Part shown: piece by piece, positions 43,647-52,979 of the stretch
Numbering within the stretch: position 1 is the stretch's first letter
How the letters are laid out: each line of letters begins with the position of its first letter
Assembly: GCA_903859815.1 (NCBI GenBank)
Contig: CAIOOA010000299.1
Span: forward strand, 20,360 to 84,359
DNA from: an uncultured Methylococcaceae bacterium
GTDB lineage: Bacteria > Pseudomonadota > Gammaproteobacteria > Methylococcales > Methylococcaceae
Reading direction: 5' to 3'
DNA length: 64,000 nt
The notes under the pieces: model-generated
Told to the model about the DNA's origin: nothing
The model's input: the letters and a program-made list of their open reading frames with translations, nothing else
Database searches by the model: none
Translations under genes and position numbers: made by a program

Positions 43647-44371
43647 AAAGAGAATATCACCGTTGGTTTAGCCATCGCATGGACCGTGACATGGAATTAC
43701 TGGTCTTTGGGCATGGAGGCGCAAAAGTGTTGGTCTTCCCGACCCGCGATGGGCGTTTTTATGAATACGAAAATATCGGCATCGTCGGTTCTTTGGCGCA
43801 CAAAATCAATTCGGGCCAAATCCAGTTGTTTTGCGTCGATAGTGTCGATCATGAAAGTTTGTATTGCTTCTGGCGCCACCCGGCTGACCGAATTCGCCGC
43901 CACATGCAATTTGAGGATTACATCTTGAATGAAGTGCTGCCTTTCATGTCATCCATCAACCCGCATCCTTGCACCATTGCGCAGGGGTCCAGCCTTGGCG
44001 CCTATCACGCCGCAAACATTGCTTTTCGCCATCCGCATTTATTCAGGAAACTATCCGCATTTTCCGGTCGCTACGATCTGACCCTGAATATTGAATCTTT
44101 CCGGGATTTATTCGACGGTTATCATGACGAAAATATCTATTTTCATAATCCAAGCCACTTTTTGCCCAATCTGAATTGCGAACATCGGTTACAGCATTTA
44201 CGCGACATGGACATCGTTTTTACCATCGGCCGGGACGATCCCTTTTTGGACAATAATCTGCATTTAAGCCGGGTCTTGGGGGAGAAAGGCATCCATCATG
44301 CCTTGCACATTTGGGATGGCAGGGCGCACCGGGCATCGGCATGGCGAAAAATGGCACCTCTTTATATCTAA
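43643..44371 (+). CDS. Esterase family alpha/beta hydrolase
   Basis: A 242-residue protein with the esterase-D-like motif IAQGSSLGAYHAAN, whose Ser is the nucleophile, DDPFLDNN (Asp) and IWDGRAHRASAW (His). The start is RWFSHRMDRDMELLVFG, as in the esterase family related to iron-enterobactin esterases and S-formylglutathione hydrolase. It forms a unit with the acetylxylan-esterase-like gene. A joint role in removing ester groups from a shared metabolite is inferred. Substrate unknown. Confidence 0.75.
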   Translation: MKREYHRWFSHRMDRDMELLVFGHGGAKVLVFPTRDGRFYEYENIGIVGSLAHKINSGQIQLFCVDSVDHESLYCFWRHPADRIRRHMQFEDYILNEVLPFMSSINPHPCTIAQGSSLGAYHAANIAFRHPHLFRKLSAFSGRYDLTLNIESFRDLFDGYHDENIYFHNPSHFLPNLNCEHRLQHLRDMDIVFTIGRDDPFLDNNLHLSRVLGEKGIHHALHIWDGRAHRASAWRKMAPLYI

Positions 44372-44538
44372 AGGTGAACTTCTCGAATTGATAGGAAATG
44401 AGCGTAATATTTGTAAATTTCTCACTATACTTTATTCGGTAGCAAGACCATTTTTATGGTTTAGGCTATAATCCGTCGCGTTTGGAAGCTAATCAAAGAA
44501 CTTTAGAATGCATCTGAACCACAATAACTTACAATATT
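44372..44538. promoter_or_regulatory. Leader and candidate -10 box before pstB
   Basis: TATAAT at 44467-44472 is a perfect -10 hexamer, but no -35 of good match is placed at the usual distance. ACCATTTTTATGGT (44447-44460) is a small palindrome overlapping the -35 position. A Pho box could not be recognised. Confidence 0.35.
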
Positions 44539-45396
44539 ATGCAAAACGATATGTCAACCATCGATTTAACCCTTCCTTCCAGTTCATTCTTCAATTTTCA
44601 AATTTCTCGCGACAGGGATAACGATTTGGTCGCCTTTGGGCTGCCAAGGATGCAATGCGCCAATGTCAGTGTGTATTACGATAGCAAACTCGCCGTCGAT
44701 GATGTCAACCTAAAAATTCTGCCCAATGAAGTATTGGCCCTGATTGGCCCTTCCGGTTGCGGCAAATCCACCCTGTTGCGTTGCTTGAACCGCATGAACG
44801 ACACTATTCAAGGATGCAAGGTCAGCGGCAAGATCACTTTGGACGATCAAGACATTTATGCCAGCGACATGGATGTAGTGCCTTTGCGCGTCCGCGTCGG
44901 CATGGTCTTCCAAAAACCCAACCCTTTCCCGAAAAGCATTTATGACAATATCGCGATGGCCCCTAGGCTCCATGGACTCGCCAGCACCAAAGCGGAGATG
45001 GACGAAATTGTCGAAACCTCGCTGCATCGGGCGGGTTTGTGGGACGAAGTCAAAGACAGGTTAAAGCAGGCCGGCACTGGATTGTCCGGGGGGCAGCAAC
45101 AGAGGCTGTGCATTGCCCGCACTATCGCCGTCAACCCGGAAGTGATTCTGATGGACGAACCCTGCTCGGCCTTGGACCCGATAGCCACGGCTAAAATCGA
45201 GCAATTGATTGATGAGTTGCGAAAAGAATACACGATTGTGATTGTCACGCACTCCATGCAACAAGCGGCAAGGGTTTCCCAAAGAACAGCCTTCTTCCAT
45301 CTAGGGAAAATCATTGAGGTCGGTGCCACGGAAAAAATCTTCACCAATCCCAGCGAAGAATTAACAGAACGCTACATCACCGGACATTTTGGGTAA
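44539..45396 (+). CDS. pstB: Phosphate ABC transporter ATP-binding protein
   Basis: A 285-residue ABC ATPase with Walker [10 protein letters not shown] (70-78), signature LSGGQQQRL (182-190), Walker [14 protein letters not shown] and the H loop [10 protein letters not shown]. PstB powers high-affinity phosphate uptake through PstSCA. The NRMND and [18 protein letters not shown] segments are typical. pstS, pstC and pstA are not next to it, unusually, so the permease is encoded elsewhere. phoU follows six bases after the stop. Confidence 0.94.
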   Translation: MQNDMSTIDLTLPSSSFFNFQISRDRDNDLVAFGLPRMQCANVSVYYDSKLAVDDVNLKILPNEVLALIGPSGCGKSTLLRCLNRMNDTIQGCKVSGKITLDDQDIYASDMDVVPLRVRVGMVFQKPNPFPKSIYDNIAMAPRLHGLASTKAEMDEIVETSLHRAGLWDEVKDRLKQAGTGLSGGQQQRLCIARTIAVNPEVILMDEPCSALDPIATAKIEQLIDELRKEYTIVIVTHSMQQAARVSQRTAFFHLGKIIEVGATEKIFTNPSEELTERYITGHFG

Positions 45397-45401
45397 AAGC
45401 T

Positions 45402-46121
45402 ATGAATAGCAGCTTCGGTCACCACACCATACATCAATTTGATGAGGAATTAAAAGCTCTGCATACCCAAATCATAGAAATGGGAGAATTAGTATTAAAT
45501 CAATTATGCCTTTCTTTGGAATCGGTCAAATACATGGATTTATCATTGGCACAGGGAATCATTGACCGTGAAAAAGTGGTTGATGAAATGGAGGTCTCCG
45601 CTGACAAGACAATATGCGCAATCTTGGTTAGGCGATGCCCCAAAGGGAGTGACCTTCGCCAAGTGTTATCGGCATCAAAAATCGTCAACTGCTTGGAACA
45701 AATCGGCGATAAAACCGTGAAATTAGCCAATTTCGTCGTTTTGATGCATACCACTGATCAAGTCAATACCCATTATTTTTCTTTGGAGGACATTTACCGG
45801 CTGGGTGGGGTTTCCATTGAAATCGTTCAATCAGCCTTGGAAGCATTTGAAGAGTTGGATGCCGAACAAGCCCGTCAAGTCGTCCAATATCATCTCACCC
45901 TGGATCAAGAATTTCAGAAAGCCCTCCATCATTTGATTGACTTTCTGCAAGCGGAAAAATCCAACGTCAACAATACAGTCAGCCAAGTGTTGATGATGAA
46001 AGCGCTGGAACGAATAGGCGAACATGCCCGTCAGATTGCGGAATTGGTGATTTACCAGCTTGAAGGGCAAGAGCCAACACATCATTTGCCTGATTTGGTC
46101 GAGGATTTCCCAGTAGATTGA
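45402..46121 (+). CDS. phoU: Phosphate-signalling protein PhoU
   Basis: A 239-residue all-helical protein of two three-helix bundles. The metal-binding E-x3-D-type signature is in VVDEMEVSADKTICAILVRR and again in ERIGEHARQIAELVIYQLEG. PhoU blocks the PhoR sensor kinase when phosphate is plentiful and checks Pst uptake. It is co-transcribed with pstB, as in E. coli. Normal length. Confidence 0.94.
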   Translation: MNSSFGHHTIHQFDEELKALHTQIIEMGELVLNQLCLSLESVKYMDLSLAQGIIDREKVVDEMEVSADKTICAILVRRCPKGSDLRQVLSASKIVNCLEQIGDKTVKLANFVVLMHTTDQVNTHYFSLEDIYRLGGVSIEIVQSALEAFEELDAEQARQVVQYHLTLDQEFQKALHHLIDFLQAEKSNVNNTVSQVLMMKALERIGEHARQIAELVIYQLEGQEPTHHLPDLVEDFPVD

Positions 46122-46136
46122 AAACTTCCATTGCTA

Positions 46137-46183
46137 GGAGTGTCAAGATTAGCCTTGACTGGCAAAGCAAGCTTTGGCATTCC
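46137..46183. repeat. Diverged copy of the 47-bp inverted repeat (family A)
   Basis: GGAGTGTCAAGATTAGCCTT and GGCAAAGCAAGCTTTGGCAT have the same length and layout as the perfect copy at 2974, with several substitutions in the left arm that weaken the stem. It lies between convergent phoU and dtd. Confidence 0.65.
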
Positions 46184-46192
46184 GTTCATCAG

Positions 46193-46648
46193 TCAATTGG
46201 ATTCGACAGGCGGAGCGCGTAGGGAAAAAGTCACGGGTCCGTCATTGACCAATGCGACTTGCATATCCGCACCAAACTGACCGGTTTGAGTTTTGGGATG
46301 TCTTTCCTTGACCAAGCCCACAAAATACTCAAACCAGCGCAACCCTTCCTCAGGTGCGGCGGCTGGCGTGAAACTAGGTCGCGCCCCTTTGCGGGTGTCG
46401 GCTGCCAAGGTGAATTGGGAAACCAATAGCAACTCCCCGTCTATATCGACCAAACTGAGGTTCATGCGCCCGTCGCTGTCAGGGAATATCCGGTAATTCA
46501 AGATGCGCTCGGCCAAACGCCGCGCCTGAACTTCGCCATCGCCGCGTTCCACCGCCACCAAGGCGAGGATGCCGCGTCCTATGCTTCCCACGCTGACACC
46601 GTCAACAGTCACCTCAGCTTGGGTCACTCGTTGGATCACACTAATCAT
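46193..46648 (-). CDS. dtd: D-aminoacyl-tRNA deacylase
   Basis: A 151-residue protein ([46 protein letters not shown]). The motif SQFTLAAD and the cis Gly-Pro in NDGPVT form the active pocket that removes D-amino acids from tRNA and also clears Gly-tRNA-Ala. A longer frame from 46681 adds [11 protein letters not shown] before the family start and is rejected. It follows the rhodanese gene after a seven-base gap. Confidence 0.95.
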   Translation of the reverse strand: MISVIQRVTQAEVTVDGVSVGSIGRGILALVAVERGDGEVQARRLAERILNYRIFPDSDGRMNLSLVDIDGELLLVSQFTLAADTRKGARPSFTPAAAPEEGLRWFEYFVGLVKERHPKTQTGQFGADMQVALVNDGPVTFSLRAPPVESN

Positions 46649-46655
46649 GCAGCAA

Positions 46656-46976
46656 TCAATAGGTAGGCATGGTTCGATCAACTTGGCTGGCCCAAGCCGC
46701 CACGCCGCCCGTCAAGTTGATTATTTTTGAAAATCCGTTGGATTGCAAAAAATTGGCAATTTGGGCGCTTCTCATGCCGTGATGGCAAATGACCACGATT
46801 TCCTGTTGTGAGTCGAGAGTCGCGTAATTGGCAAACACTTGGTTCATCGGCATATTTACACTGCCTTCAATTCGGCAGTGGGCAAATTCATGAGGTTCTC
46901 GCACATCCAGCAGCAGGGCCGGCGGACTATCCGATTGCAAGCGTTTATTCAATTCTACTGCGCTGATGTGTTGCAT
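46656..46976 (-). CDS. Rhodanese-like sulfurtransferase (GlpE-like)
   Basis: A 106-residue single rhodanese domain: [20 protein letters not shown], and the active loop [16 protein letters not shown] with Cys64. The loop CHHGMRS fits the small GlpE/PspE-type proteins that move sulfane sulphur. It precedes dtd in one transcript. No signal peptide. Confidence 0.88.
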   Translation of the reverse strand: MQHISAVELNKRLQSDSPPALLLDVREPHEFAHCRIEGSVNMPMNQVFANYATLDSQQEIVVICHHGMRSAQIANFLQSNGFSKIINLTGGVAAWASQVDRTMPTY

Positions 46977-47010
46977 AGGGTTTGCTTGTTCTATATTGGG
47001 TTGGAGGTTG

Positions 47011-47145
47011 GTGGATATTTATTGTAACCTAAATGCAAAGCTTAGATTCCCTCTTGCATTCGCATCAATTCCGGGCCAGGAGTACAACCCGTTCATGGAT
47101 AGGTTGGAAGGGTTTAGGAGGGCGATTGAGCAGCGCGGCGGTTAG
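47011..47145 (+). pseudogene. Short fragment of a phage-like protein end
   Basis: The 44-codon frame reads DIYCNLNAKLRFPLAFASIP, then GQEYNPFMDRLEGFRRAIEQ and RGG before a stop. It looks like the end of a longer phage structural protein whose front is lost. It directly precedes the zincin gene, as toxin domains follow MuF-type head proteins. Family not identified. Confidence 0.25.
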
Positions 47146-47154
47146 TCTTCGCCT

Positions 47155-47901
47155 GTGTTATTCTCGACACCGACCGAATCAATCGACAGAGACATGAAGA
47201 TAATCGACGTACTAGGGTGGTCAGAAGTGGAAAAAGCAATGGACACTCTGGCGAAGCGCAAGGACGAATGGTTCCCGCAGGGGTTCAATGGCATCCATGC
47301 CGTTTCCAACCCTGAGTTTTTCGCCGCAATGAGAGAAGGAGCGGTTTACTTTTCCAATGCCGACGAGTTGGTCAAAGGCTTTAATCCTGCTAAACAGCTT
47401 ACATCTGCAATTGAAAAAATAAACAATGGAGTGTCATTATCGTTTGATGAAGAATATGCCATTGAGACCGTATGGCATGAATTGATGCACGGAATAACTG
47501 GGATCAAAGCCACCAAAAATATAATCGACAAAGATCCGTTTGAAGAAGGTTTCATACAAATGGCCGCAAGATTTTCCTATCCTAACCTTCTCACCGAATT
47601 GGGCGGCTCGGAAAAGCATCAAGAAACCATAATAACTAACGGATATGCATATCCTAATACGGCGAGAAATCTTATAGAAATGGTCAGAATGGCGGGGATG
47701 GGCATTGATGAGGTTTCAAGCCAAATTATTGAACATGGCCTGAATTCGCGGGATATTTTAGCTGGCCGCCTGTCTCAGGGGTTAAACATCAAACAAGGAA
47801 GGATAGCAACCCTTTATGGGCATGCCATTGGCAAACCCTTGAGTGATTTTATCGAAAAAGTGAAAGTACTGGCTAAGCATGCGCCACGCAACAGCCCTTA
47901 G
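47155..47901 (+). CDS. Phage-derived zincin-like (HELMH) protein
   Basis: A 248-residue protein with the metallopeptidase motif HELMH (VWHELMHGITGI), preceded by SFDEEYAIETVW and a possible third ligand Glu in EGFIQMAARFSY. Mutually supporting neighbours are a phage-like fragment before it and a phage virion-morphogenesis fragment at 48209. In MuF-type phage head proteins such zincin domains act as C-terminal toxins; here the domain is free-standing. GTG 47155 or ATG 47194 (MKIIDVLG) may be the start. The 3' end overlaps the convergent gene by 29 bp. Confidence 0.55.
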   Translation: MLFSTPTESIDRDMKIIDVLGWSEVEKAMDTLAKRKDEWFPQGFNGIHAVSNPEFFAAMREGAVYFSNADELVKGFNPAKQLTSAIEKINNGVSLSFDEEYAIETVWHELMHGITGIKATKNIIDKDPFEEGFIQMAARFSYPNLLTELGGSEKHQETIITNGYAYPNTARNLIEMVRMAGMGIDEVSSQIIEHGLNSRDILAGRLSQGLNIKQGRIATLYGHAIGKPLSDFIEKVKVLAKHAPRNSP

Positions 47902-48142
47902 TGGCAAATTCAGCCTGGATTGAAGAATCTTTGATTAGTGACGCATACCGATTGGCTGTGTCAGCCTGTCCGCGCAACTGGTAAAGCCGGACAATATCAA
48001 CCAATAAGCTGTCATTGCTTAATCCCAAAAGATAGTCTTCAGGTGTTTCCGGGTTTCCATAAAACAGTTGGTTAAGCTCTTCTATGGTCGCACCGTGGTC
48101 GTAAATGGTCTCGATTTTTTCAGGCTTAAGGACTGCTGACAT
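47873..48142 (-). CDS. Small soluble protein, unknown function
   Basis: An 89-residue protein with a strong ribosome site GAGGTG before ATG 48142. It is helical and acidic (KPEKIETIYDHGATIEELNQ, then NDSLLVDIVRLYQLRGQADT). It overlaps the 3' end of the zincin gene on the opposite strand. A regulatory or immunity role is possible but has no direct support, because immunity genes are usually co-directional. Confidence 0.6.
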   Translation of the reverse strand: MSAVLKPEKIETIYDHGATIEELNQLFYGNPETPEDYLLGLSNDSLLVDIVRLYQLRGQADTANRYASLIKDSSIQAEFATKGCCVAHA

Positions 48143-48208
48143 GTTTCACCTCGCTTTGATTTAAGTATATAGTAAGTTTTTCGGCGCAAAGTTCAAGAGT
48201 CCCCACCG

Positions 48209-48349
48209 ATGACCACCACATTCACCATTAATGCCCACGAGGTGTTGGACTTGCTGGGCCAGTTGCAAAGTTCGATGTCCAATCTGCGTCCGGTGATGAC
48301 GGAAGTGGGCGCTACACTGGTGTCGGCGATCGATGGCAGAGCTAGCTGA
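48209..48349 (+). pseudogene. Phage virion morphogenesis protein fragment (Mu gpG/tail completion type)
   Basis: Forty-six codons from ATG 48209: TTTFTINAHEVLDLLGQLQS, then SMSNLRPVMTEVGATLVSAI and DGRAS. This matches the start of phage virion morphogenesis proteins (LxxLxxAxxNLRPVMxEIGxxLL), of which only the first third remains. It is the clearest proof that 47.0-48.35 kb is a prophage remnant. Confidence 0.55.
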
Positions 48350-48355
48350 TGCCCA

Positions 48356-49927
48356 TCATTTCGATTCAAGCTCCCAGCCCCCGCCCAGCGCCTTATATAA
48401 AGCCACATGCCCGGTGGCCCATCCCAATTGGCTCTGCACCAGTTGCTCTTGCACGTCGAACCAAGTCCGGTTGGAATCAAGGACGGATTGCAATTCGGTT
48501 TCGCCTTCCTGATAAATAAAGGAAGCGGCTTCACGGGAATTCCGCGCCGAGGTCTCGGCGGTTAGCAAGGCTTGTTGACGACGATATTCGCCGTTCAATG
48601 TCGACATGCCATCTTCCACTTCCCGCAGGGCGAGCAATACCGATTTTTCATACTCTTTAAGCGCTTCTGTTTTTCTGGCTTCTTGGGCATCAATATTCGC
48701 CAACAATCGACCCGCTTGAAATATCGGCAACGAAAAACGTGGGCCGACCCCATAGAATCCGCTGTTAAAACTCGCCAAATCCCCCATGTCTTGACTCTGC
48801 AAACCCACTGCGCCCGTGATGGTGATTTTGGGGAACAATTCCGCTGTGGCTGCCCCTATCATGGCATTGGCAGCGGCCACTTGGCGTTCTGCCTTTCGTA
48901 TGTCGGGCCGACGACGCAACAAATCGGCTGGCGTACCCACGGGAAGCACCGGGGGATGGGGGATTTCTGTATCAAGGGTGGCGAATTCATGGTCGAGTGC
49001 CGTGGGTTGCTGACCCAACAACACCGCCAAACCATGGCGGATGTTGTTGATTTGGGCTTCAATCATAGGTACGGAGGCTTCCACTGCCTGCATTTCGGTC
49101 TTGGCCCGTTTGGCATCCAATGCATTGGCAAAGCCTTCTTGGTAGGCATTTTCGGCAAGGCTAAGAATCTTGTGCTGGTTTTCCACTCGCTGGTGGGCGA
49201 TGTCCAAACGGCGTTGCAAAGCGATCATTTCCAGATACAAACGTGCCACTTCGGCAGATAAAGTAATGCCAATGTCACGCCGACTTTCCTCCGTTGCTTC
49301 GGCGGCAGCCTGCGCAGCTTCCTTTTGCCGCTTGATGCCGCCAAAAATATCCAATTCCCATGAACTGTCGAAACCTGCTTGAAACAGATTGAAAGGCTCG
49401 CCTAGGGGACCGAGTGAAGACAATAACCCCGTTGTCGATTCTCCGCCCTCAAATGCCCCGCTTAAAATCCCTTTCAACGCATTGGGACTGAGCCGTTCAC
49501 GCTGGTAGCCGCCGGACATTCCCAGCCTAGGCCAAAGCGCCGCCGCTGCGGAGGTCACTTGAGCGCGTGATACAAGCAGTCGGGCATTTGCCGCTTGCAA
49601 ATCCAAATTTCCTTGCAATGATCTTCTTATCAATGAATTGAGCTTAGGGTCTTGAAATCCACGCCACCAGTGGGCTAAATCAGTGGTTTTGGCTTGGCTT
49701 GGCTCTGTAGGGGCGCGATTATTCACCTTTTCATCACAAAGTTGACGAATAAATTCGCCCCCACAACCAACAGGCGAAGTTCCACTCCAACGCTTCGGCG
49801 TAGCCATTTCGGGCGGATAGTAATCCGGCCCTACTTTGCAAGCGGACAAGGCGGCAACCAGAGACAGCAATGACAGCCACTTAAATTGCCTTGACACAAA
49901 ACTCGCGGAAAACTTGAAATCACGCAT
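48356..49927 (-). CDS. RND efflux outer-membrane channel (OprM/NodT family)
   Basis: A 523-residue lipoprotein from ATG 49927. The lipobox is LSACKVGPDY, and the fixed start KVGPDYYPPE follows. The repeated helix pairs appear as LNSLIRRSLQGNLDLQAANA, ARLYLEMIALQRRLDIAHQR, DLLRRRPDIRKAERQVAAAN and LALREVEDGMSTLNGEYRRQ. It forms the trimer that carries drugs across the outer membrane. A stretch CGGEFIRQLCDEKVNNRAPT not found in the family lies near the front and is encoded by a REP-like insert (49707-49764). It is last in the tetR-led operon, and its start overlaps the pump stop by 8 bp. Confidence 0.88.
   Translation of the reverse strand: MRDFKFSASFVSRQFKWLSLLSLVAALSACKVGPDYYPPEMATPKRWSGTSPVGCGGEFIRQLCDEKVNNRAPTEPSQAKTTDLAHWWRGFQDPKLNSLIRRSLQGNLDLQAANARLLVSRAQVTSAAAALWPRLGMSGGYQRERLSPNALKGILSGAFEGGESTTGLLSSLGPLGEPFNLFQAGFDSSWELDIFGGIKRQKEAAQAAAEATEESRRDIGITLSAEVARLYLEMIALQRRLDIAHQRVENQHKILSLAENAYQEGFANALDAKRAKTEMQAVEASVPMIEAQINNIRHGLAVLLGQQPTALDHEFATLDTEIPHPPVLPVGTPADLLRRRPDIRKAERQVAAANAMIGAATAELFPKITITGAVGLQSQDMGDLASFNSGFYGVGPRFSLPIFQAGRLLANIDAQEARKTEALKEYEKSVLLALREVEDGMSTLNGEYRRQQALLTAETSARNSREAASFIYQEGETELQSVLDSNRTWFDVQEQLVQSQLGWATGHVALYKALGGGWELESK
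49707..49764. repeat. REP-like inverted repeat inserted in frame in the outer-membrane channel gene
   Basis: GTAGGGGCGCGATTATTCAC and its near reverse complement ending CGAATAAATTCGCCCCCAC face each other across about 20 bp. The 58-bp element supplies about 20 extra residues without breaking the frame. It lies in the periplasmic entry part, just after the lipidated end. Confidence 0.75.
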
Positions 49928-52900
49928 GGTTTTCCTCCTTGATTCTAAACCATACCGCATAAAGTGCTGGCAGGAAAATCAAGGTCAATACTGTTGCGAC
50001 CAATAGCCCCCCCATGATCGCCACGGCCATCGGTCCCCAAAACTCACTGCGTGACAGTGGAATCATGGCGAGAATGGCGGCAGCGGCAGTCAGTAATATA
50101 GGCCGCAAGCGCCGGACTGTGGCTTCCGTAATGGCATCCAGCGGGGCAAGCCCCGCTTCAATGTCATGCTCAATTTGATCCACAAGGATGACCGAGTTTC
50201 GCATAATCATGCCCGATAGGGCGATGACACCCAGCGTGGCGACAAACCCGAATGGCACATTCAGCAAAAGCAAGAAAGCCGTAACACCGATCATTCCCAA
50301 CGGCGCTGTCACCACCACCAGCACGGTTTTTCGCATACTCTGCAACTGGATCATTAATAATGTCAGCACAGTCAACAACATCGGAGGCATGACGGCATTG
50401 ATGGAATCTTGCGCGATTTTGCTGCTTTCAACTGTTCCCCCCAGTTCGATGCGATAACCATCGGGAAGTTTGGCGCGAATGGGATCCAACAAGGGATCAA
50501 TTTGTGCCGCAACATCGGGGGCTTGAGCATCATTACGAACATCACTACGGACGGTGAATGTGGGAAATCGGTTGCGTCTCCAAATAATCCCTTCTTCAAA
50601 TCCAGGGCGGGTGTAGACCAATTGGCTCAATGGCACGCTTTTACCGTTATGGGTTTGAATGTTGATTTCATCGACCAGAGATGGATTCTTTCTCTCGTCG
50701 GGTTCTGCCCGCCCTAGCACTTCGATGAGTTTGTTCTTTTCACGGTATTTGGTAATCCCCAAGCCCGACAGAAAAGTATCCATGGTGAACGAAATCTCTT
50801 GCGAGCTAAGCCCCAAAGCCCGGACTTTGTCTTGATCCACTTCATGGTATAGCACTTTGCTGGGTTCCCCCCAATCCAGATGGACATCCTGAGTGTGTGG
50901 ATTACTACGGACAATGGCGGCCACTTCTTCGGCAATCGGGCGGATTTTGTCAATTTCGCGACCACTGACCCTAAATTGGATGGGAAAGCCAACGGGCGGA
51001 CCATTTTCCAAACGGTTCAAACGGACGCGCAATAAGGTGAAATCATTGTCAAAAGCTGTTCGCAACCGGGATAGCACCCGTTCACGGGACAGTGAATCCT
51101 TGGTCAACACCACGATTTCGGCGAAATTATCATGGTCGAGTTGTTGGTCTAGGGGAAGATAAAATCGTGGGGAACCGGACCCGATATAACTGACAAAGTT
51201 CACGATGTCAGGGTCACCCTTGAGCAATTCTTCGGCTTTCTTGGCCTCCCGTTCCGCAGCCAAGATCGAAGCACCTTGCGGCAACCAAAGGTCTATCACC
51301 AATTCTGGCCGGTTGGAGAAAGGGAAAAATTGCTGTTGCACAAACTGGAACATGAAAAGTGAGAACACAAACAGCAACAAGGTCGCTATGACCACCCACC
51401 AACGATACCTCAAGCAGCCTTGCACAAACGCCCTGAACGTGGGGTAAAAACCTCGCTGATAAACTTCGCCCTCAGTATGTCTTTCATGTTGTTGAATGTC
51501 GGGCAATAGCTTAAAACCCAGATAAGGCGTAAAGATGACGGCAACAAACCAAGAAGCCAACAGCGCAATCCCCACCACGGCAAAAATGCTGAAACAATAC
51601 TCACCGGCGGAGGACTTGGCAAAACCCACCGGCATGAAAGCAGCGGCGGTGACCAATGTTCCGGTTAGCATCGGAAAAGCCGTGGATGTATAGGCAAAAG
51701 TGGCGGCGGCAAAGCGGTCAAAGCCTTGCTCCATTTTGACGATCATCATTTCCACCGAAATGATGGCATCATCGACCAACAAGCCTAGGGCAATGATGAG
51801 CGCCCCCAAGGAGATACGCTGCAAATCGATGCCGACAATCAGCATCATCAAAAAAGTGATCGCCAACACCAAGGGAATGGATAAGGCCACCACCAAACCC
51901 GTGCGCAAGCCTAATGATAAAAAGCTGACAGCCAACACGATGGCGACGGCCTCGGCCAAGGTTTTCATGAACTCGTTTACCGAATCCCGCACCACCTTGG
52001 GTTGGTCGGACACGGCATGGATGCTAATGCCAATTGGCAAGTTCGCACTGAGCCTGGCGATTTCGGAATTCAATGCCTCGCCTAACTTTAAAATATCGCC
52101 ACCCTTGGTCATCGAAATCGACAGCCCAATCGCATCTTCTTGCATGAAGCGGAATTTGGGTGTGGGTGGGTCGGCATAACCACGGTAAATCCGTGCAATA
52201 TCCCCTAAGCGGAATTGTCGGCCATTGGCGGCAATGCCTATCTCGCGCACAGCTTCCACTGACTTAAGGTCGCCGCTGACGCGCATAAAAATTTTGTCGC
52301 TGGCAGTGTTGATGACCCCCGCCGGGTTCATGCTGTTTTGTTGTTCAAGCGTCCGCACGATAATCAACGGGTCAATACCCAAATTCGCCAGTTTGCGATG
52401 GGAAATTTCGATGAAAATTTTCTCTGGCTGAACACCAATCAAATCGACTTTGGCGACATTGGGTATGCGCAACAATTCCTGCCGCACATCATCGACAACA
52501 TCCTTCAACTCGGCGGGGGTGAAACCGTCACCGGTAAATGCAAGAATAGTACCGTAAGTGTCACCGAATTCATCATTGAAAAATGGGCCTTTGATGCCAT
52601 CAGGAAGCTCCCCCTTTATATCTCCGATCTTCTTACGCACCTGATACCATGCGTCCGGGACTTGAGCATTGGGCGCATGTTCTTTTAAATTGACAAAAAT
52701 GAGGCTTTGACCGGGTTTGGAATAACTCTGCACATAATCCAGCCATGGGATTTCTTGGAGTTTTTTTTCGATTCGGTCAGTCACTTGCTGTTCCATTTCA
52801 CGGGCCGTCGCCCCCGGCCACTCGGCACTGACAATCATGACTTTGATGGTGAAGTCAGGGTCTTCCGCACGACCCAAGGTTAAGTAGGCAAAAATGCCAC

Positions 52901-52979
52901 CCACCGTGAAAACCGCAATCAGATAAGCGACGAAGGATTGATGTCGCAAGGCCCATGCGGAAAGATTCAAATCTTTCAC
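49920..52979 (-). CDS. RND efflux pump inner-membrane permease
   Basis: A 1019-residue AcrB-like protein with 12 membrane helices and two large periplasmic domains. The proton-relay aspartates are in ALIIALGLLVDDAIISVEMM, and the second-half ISGMIMRNSVILVDQIEHD motif is present. The front FTIKVMIVSAEWPGATAREM resembles the MexK/TriC and VexF-like drug branch. The start overlaps the adaptor stop by 4 bp and the stop overlaps the channel gene. Substrates cannot be read from the sequence. Confidence 0.94.
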   Translation of the reverse strand: MKDLNLSAWALRHQSFVAYLIAVFTVGGIFAYLTLGRAEDPDFTIKVMIVSAEWPGATAREMEQQVTDRIEKKLQEIPWLDYVQSYSKPGQSLIFVNLKEHAPNAQVPDAWYQVRKKIGDIKGELPDGIKGPFFNDEFGDTYGTILAFTGDGFTPAELKDVVDDVRQELLRIPNVAKVDLIGVQPEKIFIEISHRKLANLGIDPLIIVRTLEQQNSMNPAGVINTASDKIFMRVSGDLKSVEAVREIGIAANGRQFRLGDIARIYRGYADPPTPKFRFMQEDAIGLSISMTKGGDILKLGEALNSEIARLSANLPIGISIHAVSDQPKVVRDSVNEFMKTLAEAVAIVLAVSFLSLGLRTGLVVALSIPLVLAITFLMMLIVGIDLQRISLGALIIALGLLVDDAIISVEMMIVKMEQGFDRFAAATFAYTSTAFPMLTGTLVTAAAFMPVGFAKSSAGEYCFSIFAVVGIALLASWFVAVIFTPYLGFKLLPDIQQHERHTEGEVYQRGFYPTFRAFVQGCLRYRWWVVIATLLLFVFSLFMFQFVQQQFFPFSNRPELVIDLWLPQGASILAAEREAKKAEELLKGDPDIVNFVSYIGSGSPRFYLPLDQQLDHDNFAEIVVLTKDSLSRERVLSRLRTAFDNDFTLLRVRLNRLENGPPVGFPIQFRVSGREIDKIRPIAEEVAAIVRSNPHTQDVHLDWGEPSKVLYHEVDQDKVRALGLSSQEISFTMDTFLSGLGITKYREKNKLIEVLGRAEPDERKNPSLVDEINIQTHNGKSVPLSQLVYTRPGFEEGIIWRRNRFPTFTVRSDVRNDAQAPDVAAQIDPLLDPIRAKLPDGYRIELGGTVESSKIAQDSINAVMPPMLLTVLTLLMIQLQSMRKTVLVVVTAPLGMIGVTAFLLLLNVPFGFVATLGVIALSGMIMRNSVILVDQIEHDIEAGLAPLDAITEATVRRLRPILLTAAAAILAMIPLSRSEFWGPMAVAIMGGLLVATVLTLIFLPALYAVWFRIKEENHA

